NCBI GenBank assembly: GCA_029216955.1
Contig: JANAVB010023996.1
Span: 11,989,633 to 12,053,632 of the forward strand
Direction: 5' to 3'
DNA: 64,000 bases
From: Iris pallida
Lineage: Eukaryota; Streptophyta; Magnoliopsida; Asparagales; Iridaceae
Numbering within the stretch: position 1 is the stretch's first letter; the number at the start of each line of letters is the position of its first letter. Both the position numbers and the translations under genes were made by a program. Below, piece after piece: positions 12,901 to 22,953 of the stretch. The notes below the pieces were generated by a model. It was not told the DNA's origin. It was given only the letters and a program-made list of their open reading frames with translations, and did no database searches.

Positions 12901-15900
12901 TAAATCCACTAAACCAAATCCCCTCCTTCTAAACCTATTCTCTAATGACTAAAATAGGTTAACTCAACCTAGACTAGGGTCACCATGGCTAGGGTTAGCT
13001 TCTAGGCTAGTCCAGTAGGTCTCAACAAGTTAAAGTCAAACTAGAATTCATCAATTCAACAAAACACCAAATAATTCAAATAAGTCAAAATGACCAAAAT
13101 ACCCCTAGGCTAAAAATGATAATTAATCATGCTAATGACATGGTTAGGCTCTAGGTCATGCAGTCTCTCTGGTTTCACTAGCAGCACATCAAAATCACAA
13201 GTCATGACTAAAATAAATTCTTAATAGTTTAAAAATTATTAAAAATCACTAAAAATCATAATGTGAATCAAATATCAATAATTAATAATTAAAATTACAA
13301 AATTTCAAAATTACCCTCATCTGGAAAACTGGGTGTTACAATCCTACCCACCTTAGAAAAATTTCGTCCTCGAAATTAAAATGATCGTACCCGTCCTAGG
13401 TCAAACCCCAAGCAAATCAAGGTCGAAGCAACACAATCCTACTGGTCGTGATTTCACAGTCTCGAACGGGGTAGCTACACTATCTAGCAATCAAAACAAG
13501 ATCCTGATAGGTACTAATGGAATCACACAGGGAAGTGGGAAGAAGAACGAGAAGGACAAACCTGCTAACCCATCACCTGCAGCGTCGGTCTCCTCGACCG
13601 CCATCGCAAAAGCTCCACCCCTCTGGTGCTGAGCTACAGGTGGCCTAGCTCCCTCAAGAGGAGGTACAAAGGGACAGTCTATCTTCTGGTGGGCTTGGGA
13701 CCCACAGGAATAGCAAACCTTCAGCCTCTTCCTACACTGCTCCCTGGTGTATCCCAACTTCCTGCAGTAGGAACAACTGATCGTCTTCGGGTCCTGACCC
13801 CGATGCTGATGCTGCACCTGCTGAACCATCACTGGTGCCCGGGTCTGCTGAATCTGAACATGAGGCCTCTTGGCCTGGCCTTCGCTGCTGCTACCACTCT
13901 GGAAGTCACGACCTCTCTTCAACTTCAACCCTAGGTCGTCCTCCGCTGCCATAGCCCCAGAAAATATCTCTGCAAAGGTAGCGTTTCGGTCGCTCTTAGT
14001 CAGCGACCGAACCTCTCGAATCAAGCCTCGGCAGAACTTCTTCGCCTTCGACTTCTCAGTCAAGTCATCTATGAACCGGGCCAATCGACAAAACTCCCCG
14101 GCGTACTCAGCTACCGTCTGGTTTCCCTGAACCAGACCCTCAAACTGTGCCTCTATGCCTCCCAAGGCCACATCAGGAAAGAACTGCTCCTTAAACAGTT
14201 CCTTGAACTGGGCCCAAGTCTGGCCCTCAACTCCCACTCTGGGATCTGTCTGGTACCACGCACGGGCTAAGTCCTGTATCTGACTGCCCGTCGCCTCGAT
14301 ATGGAGTCGATCTGGTATCTCTGCTAGCCTGAATATCTTCTCGATATGCTCGATCCAGTCGTCTGCATAATGAATGCCCTCCGTGCCCAGGAACTCTATA
14401 GAGTGCATCTTCTGGAAGTCCTGTATATCCTTCTCCTTCCGACGAGGCTGCTGTTGCTCCCCCAGAGCAGTCACCATCTCTACTGTAGCACGAACCAGCT
14501 GGTGGGCCTCGTCAATCCCCTGACGATAATCGGCAGTCTGCTGCTGCTGCTGCTGCTGCTGCTGGTGAGACGCCAAAATCCTCTCCACGAAAGAGAAAAG
14601 ATGAGCAGCATCTACCATCCTCGCAGGTGGAGGCTGCTGCGGTGGAAGGATCTCGGGAAGTACCGGACTCTGCCTCCCAGCTGATGGAACACCCACCTCA
14701 GCTGATGGATCTCCGAAAGCTGCTGAAACATCCACACCAGCTGGCATGACTGGGGCTGCGGTACCAGAGGCTGGCTGCTGAAGGTGAGAGGTGGCAGACC
14801 CCTCTGCATCAGCTACTGTACCAGAGCGATGTGATCGTGTCTCCACCATCCTGAAGATAGATCGAAAAGTAAGTCAATACTGAGCAGGAATCGATAAAAT
14901 CAAAGGAGGATAGTTTATTTCAAAGAAGACAATCAGTAAGATATGTAGATGGCATGAATTGAAGCAGAGTTTTTCCTAACTGTGATTGAGCGCCTTTCCG
15001 TTAAAGCCTATCTCTCAATCCTATCGCAGGCTCGCAGCAGTACAACTAAGTCGTCGTACTACCACGATATCGCACTAATGCGACTCTCGACCTGCATGGG
15101 CCACCACTAAAAATGTGTCACGACCCGCACCCACTGTGAGGGTTCGAGTACGTAATAGCGCCCAGCCTACGCCGCAGGATCGGCGGTAGAACGCTGTTCT
15201 AAGTCTCTAACTAACCATCAACTCATGCAGTATATAGTGTACTCGTCATGATCATACTCCGAACGGAGGACAAGTATAAGATATGGTGTATCTCAATCAC
15301 AGTCTAAGCACGATAAGAAACACAAAATTGTAACTAAGAATTTGAAGACAAAAATAAATACTGAAATAATAACAACATCTGAATAATCTCAAATACATCT
15401 CAAGTCTCAAATCTCTATATACAACTCCAGATCTAAACAGGAAAACTAAAATAAGACAGACTAACTAAACTCCGAACACTCCTGAGTGTCGGGGCCATAG
15501 GTAGCTAAGCCATCTCCTCAGTAAAATGTAGGGCATGTATCCTCAGGGCAATCATCTGTAAAATTTTCAACAGGTCCAGTCAGGACAGGAACGAGTACAA
15601 CTCATCAAGAAAACCCAAGTAAAAGACAGGGAAACTATAAAGCAGTTATAGATAGTTTTATTGATGAATATGGCAGTTTATATACAGGTGATGGTATAGA
15701 GAAACAGTAAGATACAAGAAAAGTAAAGTAACTAAACAAGAGAAGAATGATGGCAATGACGACTGTAAATAAATCTAGCTGAACTAAGGTAACATGATAA
15801 GTCCAGGCAGTAAATGTAAAACAAGTGTAAACTGCTATAAATCCAGTACGGGATGAATCTAATACAAGATGAATCCAGTACCAGATGATTCTAGGTAGTG

Positions 15901-18900
15901 ATCAAGAATCCAGGTGAGTCCAGCTAATCTAATAGTGTGTTTTAAAATACCGAGATCGACATGTAGACGGCTGTGGGTAATCAGGCACACCTCTCACTGA
16001 TCAGGCAAGAGATGGCTATGCTTCCAGTAGATTCCAGTAGGAAGATTCTAGATTTGGGGTATATCTACATGTCTTACTCAATATTTCCTCGCTCCGTAAA
16101 CAAGTGAATCCAGAATTCGACACGAGAATCGAGATGAGTCCAGCCAAAATATAATGATTCCAGAAATAGATTCCAGAATGATTCCAGTAATTCCAGTAAT
16201 AGAGGCCAGATAACATGGTGAGTGTGTCGCATACATGAATCTAGAAATATCCATACGTGTGGTATCAGAGAATCACATAAAACTAAATAGAACTGAAATA
16301 CAGTAACTGGCAAATAAATGAGAGAACTATCAGAGAATGTACTCGCCTGATACTCTGAAAAGAGTAGTGTAATATCAGATGTCTGCACCAGAGTCACAGT
16401 ATCCTAAATAGAACAGTACAGGTTATAATGTGTTTAAAACAAGGTAAATGAAGTCTACGATGCAAACTACATGAATTCTAGGTCAATCTAGGTCAAAGTC
16501 AACTCTAAGTCAAATCTGGTCAACTGTCTAGGTCAAACTAGGTCCAGGTCAAACTTGCTCAACTCTGGGTCAACTCAAGTCAATACTCTAGTCAAACTAG
16601 GCCAATTGGTCACATCCAGACTAATGTTGACTTTTGTTCCACTCCAGTCAACCTGGACTAGTCAAACTAAGTAAACAAGGTCAAACTACTCCAAACAAGT
16701 CCTACTAGGCCTAACCAGCCTATTCTAGCATGCACACCCAATTTCTAGGCTGTACAAGCCAACTGCACACCCACACTGGCATTCAAGCCATATACATAGG
16801 CTGCATCACATAGGGTAAATCCCATAGGCTATGTGCCATGTAGGCCATATCACATTCCACACATATTGTATATTATACTAAGTTAATATAGTTATCATAC
16901 ACATATATATATAGGCAACATATGCATATCCCATATATATTATATATACCCATATAATATTAGTACACACACATTGATATATTTTATAGAATACCTATAT
17001 ATATATTTACATACATTTTTACATACTTGCATCTATACCTCCCAAGTAAATATAATATATAAATGTACAACATATAGGTTACCTAATATATGTATACATA
17101 TAAATAGGGTGGCCTAAACGACCTATGTCTATACAAGTATGCCACAACTCACCTACCTCTAATTTATACTGCCTAAACTGTTAAGGAAGACTGAACAATT
17201 GCATATAGGCATGACTGAATTTATACAATCTAGGACATTAGCCAAAGGTATAGTGAGTTAATAGAAAGGCCATAGTGTGTGAACTGAAACATGCAGTGAA
17301 TCATGCAGTGTATAGCTTATGAAATAAATGCAATGTGCAGGACATGTTCAATATTTGCAGGGCTCACTTTAGAATGCAGGACAATTGAAGGGATGTAGAG
17401 ACTGGACTCAGGTCCACGTGTGGACAGGTCAAGATGGTGTGGAGAAAACCACCTATACATAATCCCTATTCTCAGCCTCAGAAATCTGAGAACAGACCCA
17501 AACAACCTATATTAACAATCCAGTGAATCCTCAATCCAGAAATCAGTTTTCAGGGTGTGTGTATTCAGGTTTAAAACAGGGAACACAGTGCACGAATTCT
17601 CAGGTTAATATAGTTCAAACTCAGATATCATACATGTTTTACTCATATCCACAACATATGCATACCTACATTACTGCTACTGGTCTTTCAACATGCCAAG
17701 CTGATGCACATATAACCAGGGCTGCCTAGTGCAGCCCCTACTGCTGCCTAGGCACTGCTGGCTGTTGCCTGGCTGCAACATGCCCTGCCAGGCCAAGCCA
17801 TGCCAAGGCAAGGCAGCACACTGCCTGCTGCTACTCAACCTTCACCCTCTATTTCTCTGAAACAACTCACCCTATAAATCCTAACCTCTTTAACTCCATA
17901 ACTCAGTTCTCACAAAACCTGAGATTAAGTCTCAGATTTCAACTTCCTTTAATCCCTTAACCTTTACAACTAGAGATGTTCATCCCTATACAGAAATCTA
18001 AACTGATACTTAGCTATACTATGCATACCACATATTTATAGACATAACTATATACATTCAGATATAACAACCAATGAGAAGCTAACATATATGGAAACCC
18101 AATCCTAATATCTAATCACACATACACATTCAACTCTTATATGAACTAAAAGAAACTTACCCATATACATACACATTCAGATTTTTAGAGTAACTTCTAA
18201 TACCCAAAATCGAAGTATAGAACATACCTATGGGTAAATAATTGATAAATGAACATATCTTAATGAAACATGAGCACAAGATTTCATTGAAACCAAACAC
18301 TGAGTTTGAACCTCATACAAATCATGAAAACCAATTTTGAAATCCAAAACCCATTCTCAGGAAATTGAGACCAAGTCTCAAGCAAATCAGTTCCTGTGCA
18401 AAGTGTGACAAGTGTGTATAACATGTGTGGAGGGGTGTGAGTCTATGAAAATCTGAAACAAGAAGTGTAGGGTGTGTGTGGACTGAAATGGCTGTCCTCA
18501 GGAATCAGTGAATGACAGTGTGTGTAATAGTTGACAGTAACAGTGTATAAAAAATCAGTTTGCAAACAGTCCCATACCAACCTCAATATTCCAAACTTCA
18601 ACACAACCATTAACCAACATTTAGGTAATCTAAAACACATGTGTTTGAATCAAACAGGGCAATTAACAGCAACATACATAAAATTCTCAGGAATTTACAA
18701 ATCAAAAACCTCAACCTCTCGAAACTTGAGAACTGTGATGACCCCAGTTCGAGACCAATCTCAAGGTCAAAATCGAAATAAATTTAGAAAACTAGGTGTA
18801 CATAGATTAGGGACTTATCCCACATGTCTTGGGGCCAATCGTGTCCAAAATAACAGGATACAATGTGTCCAAGAATGTGAATCACACAGTATCAGAAATC

Positions 18901-20438
18901 AGGAATGACAGTGCTCAGACAGGCTCGTGCAGCCGTGTCGAGCTCTCGTGGACACGACTCACTACACTAGACACCTCGTGCACGTGTCTAGGTGTTCGCC
19001 AGGACTAGGAAAGTGTGTCCCACAGCCTGCACAGTGTCCAAGTAACTCGTGTCGCGTGCACAAGACGCGTATCAGACGCGATTCTCGCACGCGCGTGCGA
19101 GAGGGTACGACCAGTGCATAGACGATAACTTCTCGAATACTAAACAATCTCATCCCAAATTTTAGGAGGATGGTGGCAGAGATTGCCCCGACCCCTGTGC
19201 CAAAAATAGGGTCTTGGTAGTTCGTATCGTGTCCTACAGGAGTGTCGGGTAGCAGGGGACTGTACGGGGCCTGTGCTGCGTCCCGTGCGTGTGTGTGTGT
19301 CCAATTTTTGGACACGAACGTGTCCAGAATCTTGCTCAGGAGGACACGAAATCAATAAACACATATAAAACAAATTTTCCATTCAAATACTTTTCAAAAA
19401 TAACAATTAAATTCCCTTTGTGACATATCATCAAACACCTATATGCATACTCTGACACGTGTCCGATACGGACACGAAACCGACACGAATTGTGCCCAAA
19501 TTCTAGGGACAGCTAGGGGACTCCTAGATCTAGCCCTAAATGCAAAGAAAGCAGCAATTTAAATCAATATGAGGGGTTTTACCTATTGGTGCAATTTGCA
19601 TGGAAAAGCTCCAATGGGGGGTGTTCTTCTTGATGGCCCAAAAGCTCCAAATTGATCCCAAACTGAAATGGCTCTCCACCAATAGTCCATAAACTCAATT
19701 TAGAACCCAATACAAAAGACTAGGATGAAAAAGGAGATCAAATGAATAAAATAGGATTTTTTTGGAAGGGGGAAACTTACCTTTCTTTTCTCCAAGTGTA
19801 GGAATGATAAAAAGAGGCAAGCCCTAAGGAATAAGTGTTTAAATAGGGTGGGAATCCCTATGTGGCTGTTCAAAGGTTCATTAATTAGGGTTAGGGTTCA
19901 CTAAATGGCCCATGGGCTTAAGTCATGATCAATTTAAATCATTAAGTCATAAGCCATTTCATGACCATGACTTAAATCCACTAAACCAAATCCCCTCCTT
20001 CTAAACCTATTCTCTAATGACTAAAATAGGTTAACTCAACCTAGACTAGGGTCACCATGGCTAGGGTTAGCTTCTAGGCTAGTCCACTAGGTCTCAACAA
20101 GTTAAAGTCAAACTAGAATTCATCAATTCAACAAATCACCAAATAATTCAAATAAGTCAAAATGACCAAAATACCCCTAGGCTAAAAATGATAATTAATC
20201 ATGCTAATGACATGGTTAGGCTCTAGGTCATGCAGTCTCTCAGGTTTCACTAGCAACACATCAAAATCACAAGTCATGACTAAAATAAATTCTTAATAGT
20301 TTAAAAATTATTAAAAATCACTAAAAATCATAATGTGAATCAAATATCAATAATTAATAATTAAAATTACAAAATTTCAAAATTACCCTCATCTGGAAAA
20401 CTGGGTGTTACAAGTGGTATATGCGTTTCTGTAACTAG
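7252..20438 (+). CDS. Antisense additional ORF of element B (two exons, split by element C)
   Basis: Exon 1 is 7252-7366 and exon 2 is 7785-8020 continued at 20418-20438 after removal of C and one AGTGG copy. Together they give 372 nt, 123 residues, with no internal stop. The intron has GTAAC at the donor and TTTTGTTCTTGCAG at the acceptor. The protein starts MAPRISKVVMKAATKKKK (lysine-rich), has a Pro/Glu/Ser-rich middle, and ends with KWLREWYMRFCN. D carries the same gene at 60840-59922, with the same intron phase and a matching C-terminus (KWLRDWYMRPRN). Antisense extra ORFs between pol and the 3' LTR are known in Tat elements such as Grande and Retand. Their function is unresolved and I do not recognise a domain. 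C's insertion seven codons before the stop probably disrupts this copy. Confidence 0.72.
7367..7784 (+). other. Intron of the B antisense gene, packed with GCCGCATG motifs
   Basis: The 418-nt stretch runs from GTAAC to TTCTTGCAG. It contains about ten GAGCCGCATG-like copies between roughly 7455 and 7740, the same motif as in the LTRs. The D intron (60719-60196, 524 nt) shares the splice sites and the motif load. The intron is inferred from conserved boundaries and continuity of frame; no transcript evidence is available here. Confidence 0.65.
8016..8020. repeat. Left target-site duplication of element C (AGTGG)
   Basis: AGTGG lies immediately outside the C LTR at 8021 and is repeated at 20413-20417 immediately after 20412. 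Confidence 0.95.
9380..9600. repeat. Degenerate GTCAA-rich tandem block in C LTR
   Basis: Variants of TAGGTCAA, AGTCAAC and GGTCAAAC recur about twenty times with irregular 8-15 bp spacing. The matching block in the other LTR is about 16470-16690. It may be an eroded minisatellite or a cluster of W-box-like TTGAC sites; the sequence cannot decide. Confidence 0.6.
9901..9940. repeat. (TA)n microsatellite in C 3' LTR
   Basis: About 20 TA dinucleotides. The same spot in the other LTR (about 16997-17010) has only about six, so this tract changed after insertion. Confidence 0.9.
12225..12403. repeat. GTGTCC palindromes in C 3' LTR
   Basis: Two inverted repeats: GTGTCCAATTTTTGGACAC at 12225-12243 and GTGTCCGATACGGACAC at 12387-12403, within a GC-rich tract dense in GTGTCC/ACACG words. 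The same pair is at 19297-19315 and 19459-19475 in the 5' LTR. Possible protein-binding or RNA-stem sites. Confidence 0.6.
13341..13377 (-). other. Polypurine tract and conserved 3' end box of element C
   Basis: The sense strand reads TTTCGAGGACGAAATTTTTC, then a purine-rich AAGGTGGGTAGGA against the LTR start TGTAACACCC. This box is typical of plant Tekay/Del-type chromoviruses and also precedes the second LTR of element E (45266-45301). Confidence 0.8.
13491..14849 (-). CDS. Gag of element C
   Basis: An intact 452-residue ORF. Residues 95-104 are a glutamine run; about 145-310 form a retrotransposon gag (capsid) domain (SIEFLGTEGIHYADDWIEHIEK through FAEIFSGAMAAEDD). Two zinc knuckles follow: C359-x2-C-x4-Y367-x4-C372, where the usual histidine is tyrosine, and an intact C379-x2-C382-x4-H387-x4-C392. 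The protein stops soon after, with a hydrophobic 25-residue tail (FSFFFPLPCVIPLVPIRILF) that does not look like protease, so pol was deleted just after the knuckles. It would assemble particles and package RNA. The open frame suggests recent activity or selection. Confidence 0.9.
   Translation of the reverse strand: MVETRSHRSGTVADAEGSATSHLQQPASGTAAPVMPAGVDVSAAFGDPSAEVGVPSAGRQSPVLPEILPPQQPPPARMVDAAHLFSFVERILASHQQQQQQQQQTADYRQGIDEAHQLVRATVEMVTALGEQQQPRRKEKDIQDFQKMHSIEFLGTEGIHYADDWIEHIEKIFRLAEIPDRLHIEATGSQIQDLARAWYQTDPRVGVEGQTWAQFKELFKEQFFPDVALGGIEAQFEGLVQGNQTVAEYAGEFCRLARFIDDLTEKSKAKKFCRGLIREVRSLTKSDRNATFAEIFSGAMAAEDDLGLKLKRGRDFQSGSSSEGQAKRPHVQIQQTRAPVMVQQVQHQHRGQDPKTISCSYCRKLGYTREQCRKRLKVCYSCGSQAHQKIDCPFVPPLEGARPPVAQHQRGGAFAMAVEETDAAGDGLAGLSFSFFFPLPCVIPLVPIRILF
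14850..15115 (-). other. Element C leader and presumed primer-binding region
   Basis: 266 nt between the 5' LTR and the gag start. Ten bases into the leader on the sense strand is TGGTGGCCCATGCAGGTC (15106-15089). Element E has the identical 18-mer just after its 5' LTR (44323-44340). It does not match the initiator-tRNA-Met primer site usual for these chromoviruses (TGGTATCAGAGC), so the priming tRNA is unassigned. Confidence 0.6.
15116..20412 (-). repeat. Element C 5' LTR (5297 bp)
   Basis: Same ends as the 3' LTR. It contains the same GTCAA block, GTGTCC palindromes and GC-rich tract. In the sense direction the TATA-like site near 19845 leaves roughly 0.57 kb of U3 and over 4 kb of R-U5, an unusually long transcribed LTR part. 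Confidence 0.93.
20413..20417. repeat. Right target-site duplication of element C (AGTGG)
   Basis: Partner of 8016-8020. It duplicates five bases of exon 2 of the B antisense gene. Confidence 0.95.
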
Positions 20439-22095
20439 GTTTTAGGGATTCCTTGTATGTTTCTGTCTGTTCAGCTGTGGTTTGTGTTTTCCCTTTTCGT
20501 CTGAAGAAGTAATGAAGAATTTCCTTTGGTTTTTGTTTTTTAATTGTGTGAATGTAGCTGGACATTCCAATGAATGGAATGTACTTGCTTCCCTCTTTTC
20601 TTATAATGGTTACCTTTGGTTCTGTGTGAACTTTGTATCCCTGGTGTAGATTATGACTGGGCACTTATTCTGAAAGAGTGGGGTTATATCAAATCTGGGG
20701 ACTTTATTCCCCCAGTAGAATCTTTGCTCATCTGGGCGACGTAGTTGACTTCAGAGTCAATGTGTCGAACTAGTCAGTGGTTTGAGCGGTCAACTGCCTC
20801 GCTGACGGACCATTTCTTGACGTTGTGTGCCTCTGAACCATAGTTGTTCCTCTGTCTTGTCTTGCTTGTTTTCTCTTTATTTCTATCTTGTAGCAGCGAT
20901 ATAATCTCGTAGGATGTTGAACTTTGAAAATGGATATGTTTCGTCTCATCTTTTCTTTCTTTGTACTTGGGTGTTTGCGGAATTGGACTTGCTGGGGGAT
21001 TGTTTGTGGACCTGTTATCCTAGGCGTACCATGGTTTTAAGTACAGATAACAAGTTTGGACAGGATGTCCGAAACAGCCGTGGCAAAGTGGTCATGGATG
21101 TTCTCGGTGCTTAAAAAAAGGAATGTCGTAGAGCAGCTGGGCTCCCGGGGCATGGTGGGGTAGTAAATTTATGCTAAGAAGCTTAGCAAAGGAATATTTG
21201 TGGACCTATTATCCTTGGCGTACCCTGGTTCGGGATACAGATAATAGGGTGAAAGGAAAACCAACATATTTGCTCAGAGGTCATGAGGACATGGCAAGCA
21301 TGAGGGTTTTACCGTGGAACCTTCCTGTTCAGAGGTAGTGAGGACATGGCAGGGGAAGTTTCACGGAAGATATTCGTGGTCAACAGCGGACATTTGTAGA
21401 CCTATTATCCTTGTCGTACTCCGGTTGTGGGTACAGATAATAGGTCGAAAAGGAGACCGACATACTTGCTCAGAGGTAATGTGGACATGGCAAGCATGAA
21501 GGTTTCTTCGACGGAGCCTTCCCACTCAGAGGTAATGATGACATGGCAGGAGTGGGCACAATGAAGAAAGGGTACATAGAACAACTCAGAGGTAGGAGAA
21601 CGTGGAAGTTCTATGTGGGGGCGGTTTGTTTTTGGTGGAAGTGAAAACGACTCAGAGGTAATGAGGACATGTCCGTTTTCGGAAATTTGTGAATCGATTA
21701 CCCTTTTTGTACACTGGGAGTGCGGGTATTGGATCATGAGGGAGGATCTCTTCCAGGACGAAAGTTCAGAGGTATAATCATACATGACTTACTATCTGAA
21801 AGAGTGACCGAAATGTGAGTTCAGAGGCACCAGCGGGTACATAACTCGTGAAATTAATATATTGAGAAAGTGGGAGTCCAGCGGCACCAGCGGGTACATG
21901 GCTCGATAATCTAAAGGGGATGTAGGGGTGAGTTCAGGGGCACCAGCAGGTACATGACTCGATGATCTTGAAATGTTGTGGGTGTGAGTTCAGTGGTACC
22001 AGCCGGTACATGACTCGATAATCTGAAATACTGAGGGTGTGAGTTCAGTGCTACCAGCGGGTACATGACTCAAGGACTTTGTAGCGAATGTCGTT
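20439..22095. repeat. Element B convergent spacer with three families of repeated hairpins
   Basis: Pol ends at 22096 from the right and the antisense gene ends at 20438 from the left, so both face this spacer. It contains four ~45-nt two-tier hairpins with an AACC loop or a variant of it (21010-21055, 21204-21249, 21400-21445, 21692-21736), about seven copies of CTCAGAGGTAATGAGGACATGG at 55-100 bp spacing (21270-21775), and five ~55-bp units with a GTACC/GGTAC stem (21805-22080). D has the counterpart at 58903-59921. No ORF here is credible as a gene. Confidence 0.8.
21805..22080 (-). repeat. Five-unit tandem array with GTACC hairpin cores, directly after B pol
   Basis: Each ~55-bp unit contains, on the sense strand, GAGTCATGTACCCGCTGGTACCACTGA or a close variant. 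GTACC and GGTAC can pair around a 4-nt loop. D has six ~61-bp units of the same design at 58920-59265. Confidence 0.8.
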
Positions 22096-22953
22096 TTAGA
22101 CATAATATTTCTTCAGGAACTTGCCGTTGACGGGCAGCATGAGCAAGTCTCCGTTTTGCTTTGCAAGGCAGTAAGCATCGTTGGAGAATACCGTCTCAAT
22201 GATAAATGGACCCTCCCACTTTGGCTGGAATTTGCCGGCGGTCTTGTGAGTCATGACCATTGGCCTCCGGACTGCCAAGACGAGATCGCCTACCTAGAAT
22301 GTTCTGATTTTGACCTTCTTGTTGAAGGCTCCTGAGATGCGTGCTTGGTATAGCTCGATCCTTTGCTGAGCTAGGAGGCGCTTTTCATCTAAGGCCTCTA
22401 ACTTTTGCAGTCGACGTCGGTAGTTATCATCGGTTGTCAATTGATGGGTGAGGGCGACACGTAGTGAGGGGATCTGTGTCTCCAAGGGGAGGACTGCCTC
22501 ACTCCCGTATACCAGAGAGAATGGCGTATTTCCGGTGGCTGTTCGGACCGTGGTGCGATAAGCCCATAAGCACTCGCCGAGCTTCTCGTTGCAGTCGCGC
22601 TTGTTGGAGGAGACGAACTTCTTGAGAAGTTTGATGATTGTTTTGTTGAACGCCTCTGCTAACCCATTTGCTGTCGGGTTGTACGGCGTCGAGGCGATAT
22701 TCTAAATACGGTGCTTATCGCAAAATCGATAGAATGCGTGGCTTGTAAACTGCGGACCATTATCATGGATGATCCTTCGGGGCAGTCCAAAGCGGTAGAT
22801 GACGTGGTGTTTAAGGAAGATGATCACGTTTGAAGTCTTAACTTCTGCGAGTGGGACAGCTTCCGCCAATTTAGAGACGTAATCAGTGATCGCAAGTATG
22901 AAGCGATGTCCTCGGGAGGAAAGTGGGGTGATTGGACCAATAATATCCATTCC
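22096..22953 (-). pseudogene. Element B integrase core and C-terminal domain
   Basis: It continues the pol frame after a TGA at 22956-22954. The catalytic core shows the first Asp in MDIIGPI, the second in IHDNGPQF and Glu in NGLAEAFNK, so the D,D,E triad is intact. A TAG at 22704-22702 follows DKHRI and another TAG at 22296-22294 follows KIRTF; both align with glutamine codons in D. The C-terminal part (VGDLVLAVRR to LPVNGKFLKKYYV) resembles the GPY/F-type tail of Ty3/gypsy integrases and ends at the natural TAA at 22098-22096. The enzyme would insert cDNA with a 5-bp duplication. Confidence 0.88.

Larger units (their letters stand above)
8021..13340 (-). repeat. Element C 3' LTR (5320 bp)
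   Basis: Plus-strand ends are TGTCACGACCC and GGGTGTTACA. It aligns along its whole length with 15116-20412; the 23-bp length difference lies mostly in the (TA)n tract at 9901-9940. It contains no convincing gene. Notable parts are a GTCAA-rich block (about 9380-9600), the TA tract, GTGTCC palindromes (12225-12243, 12387-12403) and a TATA-like TATTTAAATA at 12773-12764 in the sense direction. Confidence 0.93.
8021..20412 (-). mobile_element. Element C: non-autonomous TR-GAG-type LTR retrotransposon with 5.3 kb LTRs
   Basis: C is 12392 bp: LTR 8021-13340, internal region 13341-15115 (1775 bp), LTR 15116-20412, flanked by AGTGG. Sense is the minus strand: LTRs begin TGTAACACCC and end GGGTCGTGACA, gag is on the minus strand, and the chromovirus-type TTTCGAGGACGAAATT box precedes the 3' LTR. 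Only Gag is encoded; protease, RT, RNase H and integrase are absent. This matches the published class of terminal-repeat retrotransposons with GAG domain, which must use enzymes supplied in trans. The LTRs are three times longer than the internal region and differ at only a few percent of positions by eye, so the insertion is fairly young. Confidence 0.93.

Noticed and set aside
8021..20412. Plus-strand orientation of element C, suggested by TGTCA...TTACA ends
   Set aside because: Gag, the TTTCGAGGACGAAATT box and the purine-rich tract are all on the minus strand; LTR ends read TGTAACACCC...GTGACA in that direction.
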